Origin: Streptomyces albicerus
GTDB taxonomy: Bacteria; Actinomycetota; Actinomycetes; Streptomycetales; Streptomycetaceae
DNA length: 64,000 nucleotides
NCBI RefSeq assembly: GCF_008905045.1
Contig: NZ_VWMY01000017.1
Location: 123,727-187,726, forward strand
Direction: 5' to 3'
Shown here: one piece after another, positions 43,654 through 51,272 of the stretch
Layout: every line of letters begins with the position of its first letter
Numbering within the stretch: position 1 is the first letter of the stretch
Notes under the pieces: model-generated
The model's database searches: none
Seen by the model: the letters and a program-made list of their open reading frames with translations, nothing else
What the model was told of the DNA's origin: nothing
Translations under genes and position numbers: made by a program

Positions 43654-44870
43654 ACGTCGACGAACTGGTGCGTGACGCCTTTCACGAGCAGGCCGCGGAC
43701 AGCGTGCCCGTGCCCCCGTCCTTCGCCGACCGGGTGCTGGCCGTCCGGCGGCGGCGCCGCTCCCGCAGGATCGCGTCCACCGCGGCCGTCACCGCCGCCG
43801 TGATCGCCGTCGCGGTGGCCGTCCCTCTGCTGAACAGCGGCGGGGACGATGTCCGGCCCGCGAGCGAGATGAACAAGAGCGACATCATCGGGCACCCCAA
43901 CCAGTCGCCGCCGAAGGACCTGATCGCGGCGGGGGACACGGTGCTGGCCGCCTTCTGGGTCCACAAGAGCGTCAAGCAGCCGGGCGGTGACGTGGTCCGC
44001 ACCCGCACATACGGGCTCCTCGACCAGAAGACGGGCAAGTACGAGAAGGCCAAGTGGGCCTACCTGGACGTCGCACCGGGCACACGCACCGCGGCCGTGC
44101 TGGAGGGCGAGCTGCCCGCGAAGCGCATCGGGCTGCTCGACATGATCACCGGCAAGGTGGAGCGCTGGATCCCGATGGACCGGGGCGTCGCGAGCGTCTC
44201 CTTCTCGCCGGACGGCACGAAGCTCGTCGCCACGACCTACAACAAGAACCCCGACCGCGATTTCGCCGACCACAAGCAGAACGTCAACGGCAAGGAGGTT
44301 CCGGGGCCCGTGCAGAGCCGGACCGGATTCACCATTGTGGACGTGGACTCGGGCAAGTCGGACTGGCACAAGGTCGCGGACAAGCCCGACGAGTTCGGCT
44401 GGTTCGGCAACTCCCGCGAGGACTTCGACTGGAGCCATGACGGCAAACTCGTCTACGCGAACCGGGCGATGCAGCCGTCCCGTGAGTACTACGACCTGAA
44501 CGGTGAGGAGGCCGCCTGGCCCGCGGAGGAGAGGGCCCTCACCTACGCCGAGGCGGGCCTCTCGCCCGACGGGAAACTCGCGGCGGGGGAATTCGCGGGA
44601 GGTGGCAAGGAGGTCGCCGTCGCGGTCAACGACGCGAAGACGGGGAAGCGCGTCGCCAAGCTGCCGGCTCAGCAGCTGCTCGCCTGGGCCGACGACAAGC
44701 GGCTCGTCGCCTGGGGCTGCGACCCCGAGAGGTGCAGCGGCAAGGGGGAGTTCCGCAACCAGCTGCTGCTGGTGACGATGGGCACCAACCAGGTCGTACC
44801 GCTGAGCGACTTCCGCAAGGCGAGTGACGACTACCCCGGCCGGTGGACGCCGCTCTTCAGCTCGCGCTGA
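43650..44870 (+). CDS. membrane-anchored beta-propeller-like protein, putative regulator of the upstream sigma factor
   Basis: 406 residues: a short cytoplasmic N-terminus (VNVDELVRDAFHEQAAD), one helix near residues 42-62 and an extracytoplasmic WD40/TolB-like domain with repeats such as VASVSFSPDGTKLVATTY and EAGLSPDGKLAAGEFAGG. Translationally coupled to the sigma gene. Its last 14 bp overlap the 3' end of the convergent dapA homologue. The anti-sigma role is inferred. Confidence 0.8.
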   Translation: MNVDELVRDAFHEQAADSVPVPPSFADRVLAVRRRRRSRRIASTAAVTAAVIAVAVAVPLLNSGGDDVRPASEMNKSDIIGHPNQSPPKDLIAAGDTVLAAFWVHKSVKQPGGDVVRTRTYGLLDQKTGKYEKAKWAYLDVAPGTRTAAVLEGELPAKRIGLLDMITGKVERWIPMDRGVASVSFSPDGTKLVATTYNKNPDRDFADHKQNVNGKEVPGPVQSRTGFTIVDVDSGKSDWHKVADKPDEFGWFGNSREDFDWSHDGKLVYANRAMQPSREYYDLNGEEAAWPAEERALTYAEAGLSPDGKLAAGEFAGGGKEVAVAVNDAKTGKRVAKLPAQQLLAWADDKRLVAWGCDPERCSGKGEFRNQLLLVTMGTNQVVPLSDFRKASDDYPGRWTPLFSSR

Positions 44871-45765
44871 CCAGTTCGCCGTACGCCGCCAGCAGCCCGT
44901 CGACCGCTCCCTGGCCGGCGGGCCGCAGCGGTGCCCGGACCGGTCCGGCCGGCAGACCGAGGGCGCCCAGCAGGGCCTTCGCCGTCACCGTGCCGGGCAG
45001 GCCGGAGGCCATCATCAACTCCGTGAGCGGGATGGTCAGTTGCTGCAGCCGGGCCGCCTCGCCCGTGTTCCCCGCGTCGAACGCGTCCAGGATCGCCCGG
45101 AAGGGTCGCGGGGTCACATTCGAGACCGTACTGATGTATCCGGCGCCGCCGATCGCGTACAGCGCCAGCACGTACTCGTCGCAGCCCGTGTAGTACGCCA
45201 ACTCCGTCCCGGCCAGCACCTTCTGCGTGCCGAGCAGGTCGTACGCGCAGTCCTTCACCGCCACGATCCGCGGGTGCTCGGCGAGCCGCAGCATCGTCTC
45301 CGGCTCGATGCGCGTGCCCGTGCGGCCGGGGATGTCGTACAGCACGAGCGGCAGTCCGGAGGCGTCCGCGACCGCCCGGAAGTGCGCCTCGACGGCGTCC
45401 TGCGGGGGCCTGCTGTAGTACGGCGTGACCACCAACAGGCCGTCCGCGCCCGCCTTCTCGGCCTCCAGCGCGAGCTCGGCGGTGTGGCGGGTGTCGGCCG
45501 TCCCGATGCCCGCGACGATCGCGGCACGGTCTCCGACCGCCTCGGCCACCGCCCGCACGAGCGCCGACTTCTCGGCGTCCGTCGTGGTCGGGGACTCGCC
45601 GGTCGTCCCGGACAGCACCAGCCCGTCGCAGCCCTCGGACACCAGCCGCGCGGCCAGCCGCTGCGCACCGTCCAGGTCGAGCAGTCCCTCCTCGGTGAAG
45701 GGGGTGACCATCGCGCAGAGCGCGCGGCCGAAGGGAGCGGTGGCAGTGCGTCGTGGTGTGGTCAT
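44857..45765 (-). CDS. dapA: dihydrodipicolinate synthase family protein (DapA)
   Basis: 302-residue class I aldolase-type TIM barrel. Motifs: AMVTPFTEEGLLDLDGAQRL, GTTGESPTTTDAEKSALVRA, LPLVLYDIPGRTGTRI with catalytic Tyr, RIVAVKDCAYDL with the Schiff-base Lys, and GYISTVSNVTP. Starts at ATG 45765. Streptomyces have several paralogues, so it may be the lysine-pathway enzyme or a related aldolase; dapD is 2.5 kb away. Its 3' end overlaps the neighbouring gene by 14 bp. Confidence 0.88.
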   Translation of the reverse strand: MTTPRRTATAPFGRALCAMVTPFTEEGLLDLDGAQRLAARLVSEGCDGLVLSGTTGESPTTTDAEKSALVRAVAEAVGDRAAIVAGIGTADTRHTAELALEAEKAGADGLLVVTPYYSRPPQDAVEAHFRAVADASGLPLVLYDIPGRTGTRIEPETMLRLAEHPRIVAVKDCAYDLLGTQKVLAGTELAYYTGCDEYVLALYAIGGAGYISTVSNVTPRPFRAILDAFDAGNTGEAARLQQLTIPLTELMMASGLPGTVTAKALLGALGLPAGPVRAPLRPAGQGAVDGLLAAYGELVSAS

Positions 45766-45848
45766 GGGGGTAGTCTCGACACCCCGACCTGGTAGCTCCA
45801 CTTAATTCTCCTACGAGATACTTGTAAGGGATGCTACGAAAACCCTCC

Positions 45849-45875
45849 CCGGGGCGCTCTAGGCACTCGCCCCGG
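45849..45875. terminator. hairpin upstream of the dapA homologue
   Basis: Arms CCGGGGCG (45849-45856) and CGCCCCGG (45868-45875), 11-nt loop, between the divergent dapA and small-protein genes. It could be a leader structure rather than a terminator. Confidence 0.35.
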
Positions 45876-45927
45876 TTTGCGTCACCATGGCCAGGATGGC
45901 AGTTGGTGATCGGTCACGGGAGGCGTC

Positions 45928-46068
45928 ATGAGGCTCGGCAAGGCACTCGCCACCGGAGTCGCGGAGGAGCAGCCGCGGGAGACGGAAGAGGAGCTGCAAC
46001 TCGTCGAGGGGATCGAGGAGTTGCAGCCCGCGGAGTCCGCGGTCGAAGAGGTTCCGGTCGCGCGATGA
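45928..46068 (+). CDS. small acidic protein (46 aa)
   Basis: MRLGKALATGVAEEQPRETE..., rich in Glu, with a GGGAGG ribosome site 5 nt upstream. Its TGA overlaps the ATG of the next gene (ATGA), the coupling seen across this genome. From memory a similar small protein precedes this gene in other Streptomyces. Function unknown. Confidence 0.7.
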   Translation: MRLGKALATGVAEEQPRETEEELQLVEGIEELQPAESAVEEVPVAR

Positions 46069-46748
46069 GGGTGCGGCTCCCCGAGGAACGTCCGGCGGAG
46101 CCGCCGACCGGATTCAAGATCGCCCACCCGATGCTGTCCCAGGACGGCACCCGGGCCGGGTTCACCGGTGTGTCGCTGGGCGGCGCGCTGCCGTACGGGG
46201 TGCTGGACGAGGCGCGCTGCGTCTACGGTCTGCGGCACCGGGCGCCGCACCGCCGCTGCGACTGCGGCTTCCACTGCGTGCACGACCGCGCGTCGGCCGA
46301 GGCGATGCTGTGCACCGCCGAGCACCGGGCCGCCGTACTCCTCGAAGTGACGGTCCTCGGCACGTACATCCGCTTCGAGCTCGGTTTCCGCTATGCGCGG
46401 CAGCGGGTGCGTACCGCCACGGTCGGACCCTGCGCGTGCGGCGCGGTGGCCGTGGCGCTGGCCGACGCGGGGTGGGGCAGACCCGGCTGGCGGGGCCTGG
46501 CGGCCTCCTGCGCCGGATGCGTACGCGGCCGTGCCGCCGTCTCCCTGGCGACCTTCGCGCGGCTGGGCGGGGAAGGGCTGCGGGTACGGGCCGGAGGCGG
46601 CGCCGTACGGACCGTCGGCGCCGACCTGCCCGAGGGGCTCGGCGTCTCCGAGCTCGTCGCCGAGGCGGCGCTGCTGCAGGCCCGGCTCGACTGGTTCCAG
46701 AGCCAGCTGGCGCGGCTGGGGCCCGGCGCCGGGGCCGGACAGGGGTAG
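46065..46748 (+). CDS. cysteine-rich conserved hypothetical protein
   Basis: 227 residues. Cysteines cluster as CDCGFHCVHD (about residue 63), CTAEHRAAVLLEVTV, CACGAVAVAL and CAGCVRGRA, suggesting two or three metal sites. The C-terminus is a Leu/Ala-rich helix. No catalytic family recognised. Coupled to the 46-aa gene upstream and followed by the holin-like gene. Confidence 0.8.
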   Translation: MRVRLPEERPAEPPTGFKIAHPMLSQDGTRAGFTGVSLGGALPYGVLDEARCVYGLRHRAPHRRCDCGFHCVHDRASAEAMLCTAEHRAAVLLEVTVLGTYIRFELGFRYARQRVRTATVGPCACGAVAVALADAGWGRPGWRGLAASCAGCVRGRAAVSLATFARLGGEGLRVRAGGGAVRTVGADLPEGLGVSELVAEAALLQARLDWFQSQLARLGPGAGAGQG

Positions 46749-46800
46749 CGGCGCCGCGGCGGGGTACCCGGGCGTCCCGGACGAAAGGAGGCGGGACGCC

Positions 46801-47214
46801 GTGACCGGGACCATGGACCGGCGGTCGGACGAGCGTCACTCGGTGGGTGAACTCGTCGGGCAGGCCACCGAACAGCTCTCCGAACTCGTACGACAGGAAG
46901 TGCGGCTCGCCAAGGAGGAGTTGGCGCAGAAGGGGCGGCGCGCGGGGCGCGGCGGCGGGCTGCTCGGCGCGGCCGGTGCCATCGCCTACGTGGGTCTGAT
47001 GGCCCTGTCCGCCACCGCCGTGGCCGCGCTCTCCCTGGTGCTCACCGTGTGGGCGTCGGCACTCATTGTCACGGCCGTGCTCTTCGCGGTCGCGGGCGTG
47101 CTGGCGAAGACCGGCCGTGCGCAACTCGGCCGCGCGGCCCCGCCATTGCCCGAGGAGACGCTCGACAGCGTCCGGGCCGACGTCGACGAGATCAAGGGAA
47201 GGGCACACCGATGA
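46801..47214 (+). CDS. phage holin-like/actinobacterial Holin-X family membrane protein
   Basis: 137 residues, two hydrophobic helices (about 58-80 and 84-106) after an amphipathic N-terminus (ELVGQATEQLSELVRQEVRL, AKEELAQKGRRAG). Matches the Phage_holin_3_6 family, which in actinobacteria is a chromosomal envelope protein, not a lysis gene. GTG 46801 follows AAAGGAGG. It overlaps the DUF3618 gene by 4 bp. Confidence 0.88.
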   Translation: MTGTMDRRSDERHSVGELVGQATEQLSELVRQEVRLAKEELAQKGRRAGRGGGLLGAAGAIAYVGLMALSATAVAALSLVLTVWASALIVTAVLFAVAGVLAKTGRAQLGRAAPPLPEETLDSVRADVDEIKGRAHR

Positions 47215-47681
47215 AGGACAGGAACGATCCCGCGGAGGCCGGCGGGACGGCGGGCAAGGCCGCCGGAGGGGCCAAGGGTCCGGAGGAGCTGCGGCAGCAG
47301 ATCGAGGAGACCCGCGGGCAACTCGGCGACACCGTCGAGGAGTTGGCCGCCAAGGCCGATGTACGGGGCCGTGCGCGGGCCCGGGGTGCCGAACTGAAGG
47401 GGAAGGCGTCCGAGGCCGGGCATGTCGTGCAGGGCAGGGCCGCCGAAGCCGGGCACACCGTGCAGGGGAAGGCCGTCCAGGCCGGGCATGTCGTGCAGAG
47501 CAAGGCGACACAGGCCGGGCACGTCGTGCAGGACCACGTGCCCCAGCCCGTACGCACCGCCACGACCGCGGTCGTTCAGGCCGGGCTGCGGCACCCCCGC
47601 CCGGTGCTGATCGCCGGGGCCGGAGCGGTGGTCGCGGCCGGGCTGCTGCGGCGGCGGCACAACGGACACCACCACCACTGA
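47211..47681 (+). CDS. DUF3618 protein with 11-residue repeats
   Basis: 156 residues. The DUF3618 motif is PEELRQQIEETRGQLGDTVEELAAKADV. Four tandem repeats of the form GKAxxAGHxVQ follow (residues about 64-107), then a short hydrophobic segment (HPRPVLIAGAGAVVAAGLL) and a natural tail HNGHHHH. The histidine tail could bind metals. Usually paired with the holin-X-like gene, as here; likely a membrane-associated stress or envelope protein. Confidence 0.88.
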   Translation: MKDRNDPAEAGGTAGKAAGGAKGPEELRQQIEETRGQLGDTVEELAAKADVRGRARARGAELKGKASEAGHVVQGRAAEAGHTVQGKAVQAGHVVQSKATQAGHVVQDHVPQPVRTATTAVVQAGLRHPRPVLIAGAGAVVAAGLLRRRHNGHHHH

Positions 47682-47717
47682 CACCGGGCAGCTGACACCG
47701 GGCACCGGTCGGTGTCG

Positions 47718-47752
47718 GAGCGGCGGGGCCGATCCACTCGGCCCCGCCGCTC
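47718..47752. terminator. bidirectional terminator
   Basis: Perfect 15-bp stem (47718-47732 with 47738-47752) and a 5-nt loop between two convergent genes. A direct repeat of ccgctcgtcgtgcat at 47747 and 47766 follows. Confidence 0.88.
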
Positions 47753-47790
47753 GTCGTGCATTCACCGCTCGTCGTGCATCCGCCGGGGAC

Positions 47791-48828
47791 CTACGGGGTC
47801 CCGCCGCCCGTCGGGTGGCCCGTATGGCTCGTGGGGCCCGCATGGCCTTTCGTGTGCGTCCGCGTCCACGACGTGCGAAGGCGCGCGGGCCACTTCCGGA
47901 TGTCCCTCGGCTCCACGTACGGCTCCTCGGTCGCCGAATGTCCGTCCGTGATCGCGCGCTCGCGGGCGAGTTCCGCGTCGAGCTCCAGGCCGAGCAGGAT
48001 CGCCAGGTTGGTGAGCCAGAGCCACACCAGGAAGATGATGGCGCCCGCGAGTGTGCCGTACGTCTTGTTGTACGAGCCGAAGTTGGCGGCGTACACGGCG
48101 AACCCCGCCGAGGCCAGCAGCCAGATCACCGCGGCGAGCACGCTGCCGGGGCTCACCCAGCGGAAGCCGCGGCTGCGGACGTTGGGGGCCGCCCAGTACA
48201 GCAGGGCGATCATCAGGACGACCAGCAGGACCAGGACGGGCCACTTGGCGATGGACCACGCCGTGATCGCGGCGTCGCCCAGGCCGATCGCCGTGCCCAC
48301 GCGCTCCGCGAGCGGGCCGGTGAACACCACGATCAACGCGCTCGCGGCGAGCATCAGCATCAGGACGACCGTCAGGACGAGCCGCAGCGGGGTGAGCTTC
48401 CACACCGGGCGGCCCTCCGGGAGGTCGTACACGGCGTTCGAGGTGCGGATGAACGCTGCGACGTAGCCGGACGCGGACCAGACCGCCGCGAGGAGGCCGA
48501 CGATCGCGAGCACGCTGCCCGTGCCGCCGCTGTCGCTCAGCTGCACCACCGCGTCGCGCAGGATGTCCCGGGCGGGGCCGGGTGCGAGGTCCTCGACGTT
48601 GTCGAGCAGCCTGTCGGTGACGCGGTCGCCGACCACGCCCAGCAGGGACACCAGGACCAGGATCGCGGGGAACAGGGACAGGACGCCGTAGTACGTCAAC
48701 GCGGCGGCCCGGTCGGAGAGTTCGTCGTCCTGGAACTCCTTCGCCGTGCGCCGCACCACGGCCCACCACGAGCGCCTGGGCAACTCGCTCGGGCCGTCCT
48801 TCTCTGTCAGGGGCCGGTTCTCTTCCAT
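47791..48828 (-). CDS. YihY/BrkB family inner membrane protein
   Basis: 345 residues, six helices, YihY/virulence factor BrkB family (DRAAALTYYGVLSLFPAILV, SGYVAAFIRTSNAVYD, RGFRWVSPGSVLAAVIWLLAS, YGTLAGAIIFLVWLWLTNLA, LELDAELARERA). The C-terminal 50 residues are polar, with TWTRTHTKGH-like repeats. ATG 48828 chosen; a longer frame upstream adds no conserved sequence. Transport substrate unknown. Confidence 0.9.
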   Translation of the reverse strand: MEENRPLTEKDGPSELPRRSWWAVVRRTAKEFQDDELSDRAAALTYYGVLSLFPAILVLVSLLGVVGDRVTDRLLDNVEDLAPGPARDILRDAVVQLSDSGGTGSVLAIVGLLAAVWSASGYVAAFIRTSNAVYDLPEGRPVWKLTPLRLVLTVVLMLMLAASALIVVFTGPLAERVGTAIGLGDAAITAWSIAKWPVLVLLVVLMIALLYWAAPNVRSRGFRWVSPGSVLAAVIWLLASAGFAVYAANFGSYNKTYGTLAGAIIFLVWLWLTNLAILLGLELDAELARERAITDGHSATEEPYVEPRDIRKWPARLRTSWTRTHTKGHAGPTSHTGHPTGGGTP

Positions 48829-48954
48829 GACCTGGCGAGTCTCCCCGAACGCGGTGGCGAATCCCCTGAGCACACACGTCACGGCTTGACCTGAAGTTTG
48901 GTTGAGGTTGGAGGGTGGGTCGCAGATGCCGAACAGCGATCACTGGAGTCCGTG

Positions 48955-49656
48955 ATGACCCGTCGTATCCATGCGCACCCCGACCTGACCCGTCCCGAGG
49001 TCGGAGCCCCGTTCTTCAGTACCTGGCGGGTGGGAACCCCCGAGCGGCAGCGGGCCACGGTCGAGGCGATCGCCGCCGCCTGGGAGCGCAGGCCGTGGCC
49101 GGCCGACGGGCTGCTCGGGTACTACGTCTACGCCGGGGACGACGGCACGACCCTGCTGCACCACTCGCAGTGGAGGAGTGAGCAGGACTACGAGGCGTTC
49201 GTGAAGGTCCACCGGCAGGAGCGGGTGGACGAGATCGACATGGCCGTGCCCGGGATCGAGCGGGTGGCGCTCGACCGGTACCGGCGCTACCGCAGTGGCG
49301 TCCGGGAGGAGGAGACCCGGGTGCCCGGCTGCGTCGTGATCGTCGAGATCGAGTTCGAAGGGCCGGACCCCGAGCGGCAGCGCACCTGGGTGGACGCGGT
49401 GTTCGAGGCTCTGGAGAGCGAGCCGAAGCCGCGTCCGGGCGGGATCTCCGCCCACTTCCATCTGAGCACCGACGGCACGAAGGTCCTCAACTACGCCGAG
49501 TGGGAGAGCGCTCAGGCACACATCGAGGCGATGGCCGCACCGGGCGACGGCGTCGGGTCGAGCACGCCGCAGTGGGAGCGCGTACAGAGGTATCCCGGGC
49601 TGAAGCAGTCCACGGTCGGCCGCTACTCGTACGCCCTGGGGCTCGTCCCCGAGTGA
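48955..49656 (+). CDS. antibiotic biosynthesis monooxygenase-like (double ABM domain) protein
   Basis: 233 residues with two dimeric alpha/beta-barrel halves: first with ATVEAIAAAWERRPWPADGL and TTLLHHSQWRSEQDYEAFVK, second with VIVEIEFEGPDPERQRTWVD and TKVLNYAEWESAQAHIEAM. Single-chain fusion of two ABM domains replaces the usual homodimer. Such proteins act as cofactor-free oxygenases or haem/anthrone-binding proteins; the substrate here is unknown. Confidence 0.8.
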   Translation: MTRRIHAHPDLTRPEVGAPFFSTWRVGTPERQRATVEAIAAAWERRPWPADGLLGYYVYAGDDGTTLLHHSQWRSEQDYEAFVKVHRQERVDEIDMAVPGIERVALDRYRRYRSGVREEETRVPGCVVIVEIEFEGPDPERQRTWVDAVFEALESEPKPRPGGISAHFHLSTDGTKVLNYAEWESAQAHIEAMAAPGDGVGSSTPQWERVQRYPGLKQSTVGRYSYALGLVPE

Positions 49657-49742
49657 GCGTCGGGCCGGCTCGGCAGCGCGAGTTCCCCACCGACAACTCC
49701 AACCGTCTGGACAAAAAAAGTTTTCGGTGAGACGGTGGAGTC

Positions 49743-50375
49743 ATGTTGGACGTGACCGTGATCGAGGACCCGGCGGCAGCCGCCGTCTCGCTGGACCCCA
49801 TAAGGGCCCAGCTCCTTGCCGAGCTGGCGGTCGGCCCCGCGTCGGCCGCCATGCTGGCCGGCAAGGTCGGACTGCCGAGGCAGAAGGTGAACTACCACCT
49901 GAAGACGCTGGAGCGCCACGGCCTGGTCGAGCTCGCGGGCGAGCGCCGCAAGGGCAACGTCACCGAGCGGCTGATGCGGGCGACCGCCGCGTCGTACGTC
50001 ATCTCGCCGCTCGCGCTCGCCGCCGTGCAGCCCGACCCGGACCGCTTCCGGGACCAGCTCTCGGCCCGCTGGCTGCTCGCCCTCGGCGCCCGGCTCGTGC
50101 GGGACGTCGGCACACTCATCACGGGTGCGACGAAGGCCCGCAAGCGGCTGGCGACATACGCGCTGGACGGCGAGGTGCGCTTCGCCTCCGCCGCCGACCG
50201 GGCCGCGTTCATCCAGGAGCTGACGGCGGGCGTCAGCGCCCTGATCCGCAAGTACGACGCCCCCGACGCCGAGGGCGGCCGCGACCACCGGATCGTCGTA
50301 GCCGTCCATCCCACGGTCAAGCCCGCGACACCGTCACCCGAGACAGCCCCTGCGGCTGCCGAACTCACCGACTGA
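49743..50375 (+). CDS. ArsR-type winged-helix regulator
   Basis: 210 residues. N-terminal HTH: DPIRAQLLAELAVGPASAAM, LAGKVGLPRQKVNYHLKTLE, RHGLVELAGERRKGNVTERL. The C-terminal part resembles the helical region of HTH_20 regulators that pair with SRPBCC proteins. An imperfect inverted repeat (CTCCAACCGTCT at 49697 and AGACGGTGGAG at 49730) spans the promoter and may be its operator. Encoded 29 bp before its probable target. Confidence 0.88.
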   Translation: MLDVTVIEDPAAAAVSLDPIRAQLLAELAVGPASAAMLAGKVGLPRQKVNYHLKTLERHGLVELAGERRKGNVTERLMRATAASYVISPLALAAVQPDPDRFRDQLSARWLLALGARLVRDVGTLITGATKARKRLATYALDGEVRFASAADRAAFIQELTAGVSALIRKYDAPDAEGGRDHRIVVAVHPTVKPATPSPETAPAAAELTD

Positions 50376-50404
50376 CAAGCCCATTTGACGCGCAGGAGCC
50401 CACC

Positions 50405-51142
50405 ATGTCCAAGGAATTCGAGATCGCCCGCGAGTTCGAGGTCGACGCCACACCCGACCAGGTGTGGGACGCCATCATCAACGGCACCGGCGGCTGGCTG
50501 TGGCCGATGGACGCCCCCGAGCCGCGCGAGGGCGGCCAGGGTCCCTGGGGATCCACGGTCACCGCCTGGGACCCGCCGCACAAGTACACCAACCGCCTCG
50601 AGGGCATGGACGAAAGCTCCGGGCAGACCCTCAACCAGCTCGACTACACCGTCGAGCCGCGCGACGGCGGCCGCCGCGCCTGGGTGCGGTACGTGCACAG
50701 CGGCATCTTCGTCGACGACTGGGACAACCAGTACGACGGGGCGAACAAGCACACGGACTTCTACCTGCACACCCTGCGCGAGTACCTGACGAAGTTCGCG
50801 GCCCGCCCGGTCGCCTTCGCCGCGTTCGACGGACCCGAGGCGTCCAAGGCGTCCGACGCCTTCACCGCCGTCGGCCGGGCGCTCGGCCTCGCGGACGACG
50901 CCGCCGAGGGCGCGCGCGTGCGGGCCCAGGGCCCCGACGGCCAGGTCCTCGACGCCGTGGTCGACTACCGCACCCCGTACTTCATCGGGCTGCGCACCGA
51001 CGACGCCCTCATCCGCTTCTTCGGGCGCAACCACTGGGGCGCGCCGGTCGGCGTGAGCGTCCACGACTTCGCACCGGGCGCCGACGCCAAGCAGAACGAA
51101 GCCGCCTGGCAGGGCTGGCTGAACGGGGTGTACGGAGCCTGA
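50405..51142 (+). CDS. SRPBCC/AHSA1-domain protein
   Basis: 245 residues. START-like fold: EIAREFEVDATPDQVWDAII, GGWLWPMDAPEPREGGQGPW, TVTAWDPPHKYTNRLEG, HTDFYLHTLREYLTKF. A second, shorter domain follows (ALIRFFGRNHWGAPVGVSVH). Commonly encoded after an ArsR regulator, as here. Ligand unknown. Confidence 0.88.
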   Translation: MSKEFEIAREFEVDATPDQVWDAIINGTGGWLWPMDAPEPREGGQGPWGSTVTAWDPPHKYTNRLEGMDESSGQTLNQLDYTVEPRDGGRRAWVRYVHSGIFVDDWDNQYDGANKHTDFYLHTLREYLTKFAARPVAFAAFDGPEASKASDAFTAVGRALGLADDAAEGARVRAQGPDGQVLDAVVDYRTPYFIGLRTDDALIRFFGRNHWGAPVGVSVHDFAPGADAKQNEAAWQGWLNGVYGA

Positions 51143-51182
51143 GCCGCTCCCCGGGGCAGGACTGCCCCTTCCCGGCGCACGA

Positions 51183-51218
51183 CTGAGCCCGGCCCCCTGA
51201 CAGCGGGGCCGGGCTCAG
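51183..51218. terminator. bidirectional terminator
   Basis: Perfect 14-bp arms (51183-51196 and 51205-51218), 8-nt loop, between the convergent SRPBCC and nuclease genes. Confidence 0.88.
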
Positions 51219-51272
51219 TGACCTACGAGGCTCAAGTGGCGTACGAGCCTCAGTGGCCTACCGGCGGAGCGG

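Noticed and set aside
46801..47214. Prophage remnant because of a holin-like protein
   Set aside because: No other phage genes are near; this family is a normal chromosomal pair with DUF3618 in actinobacteria.
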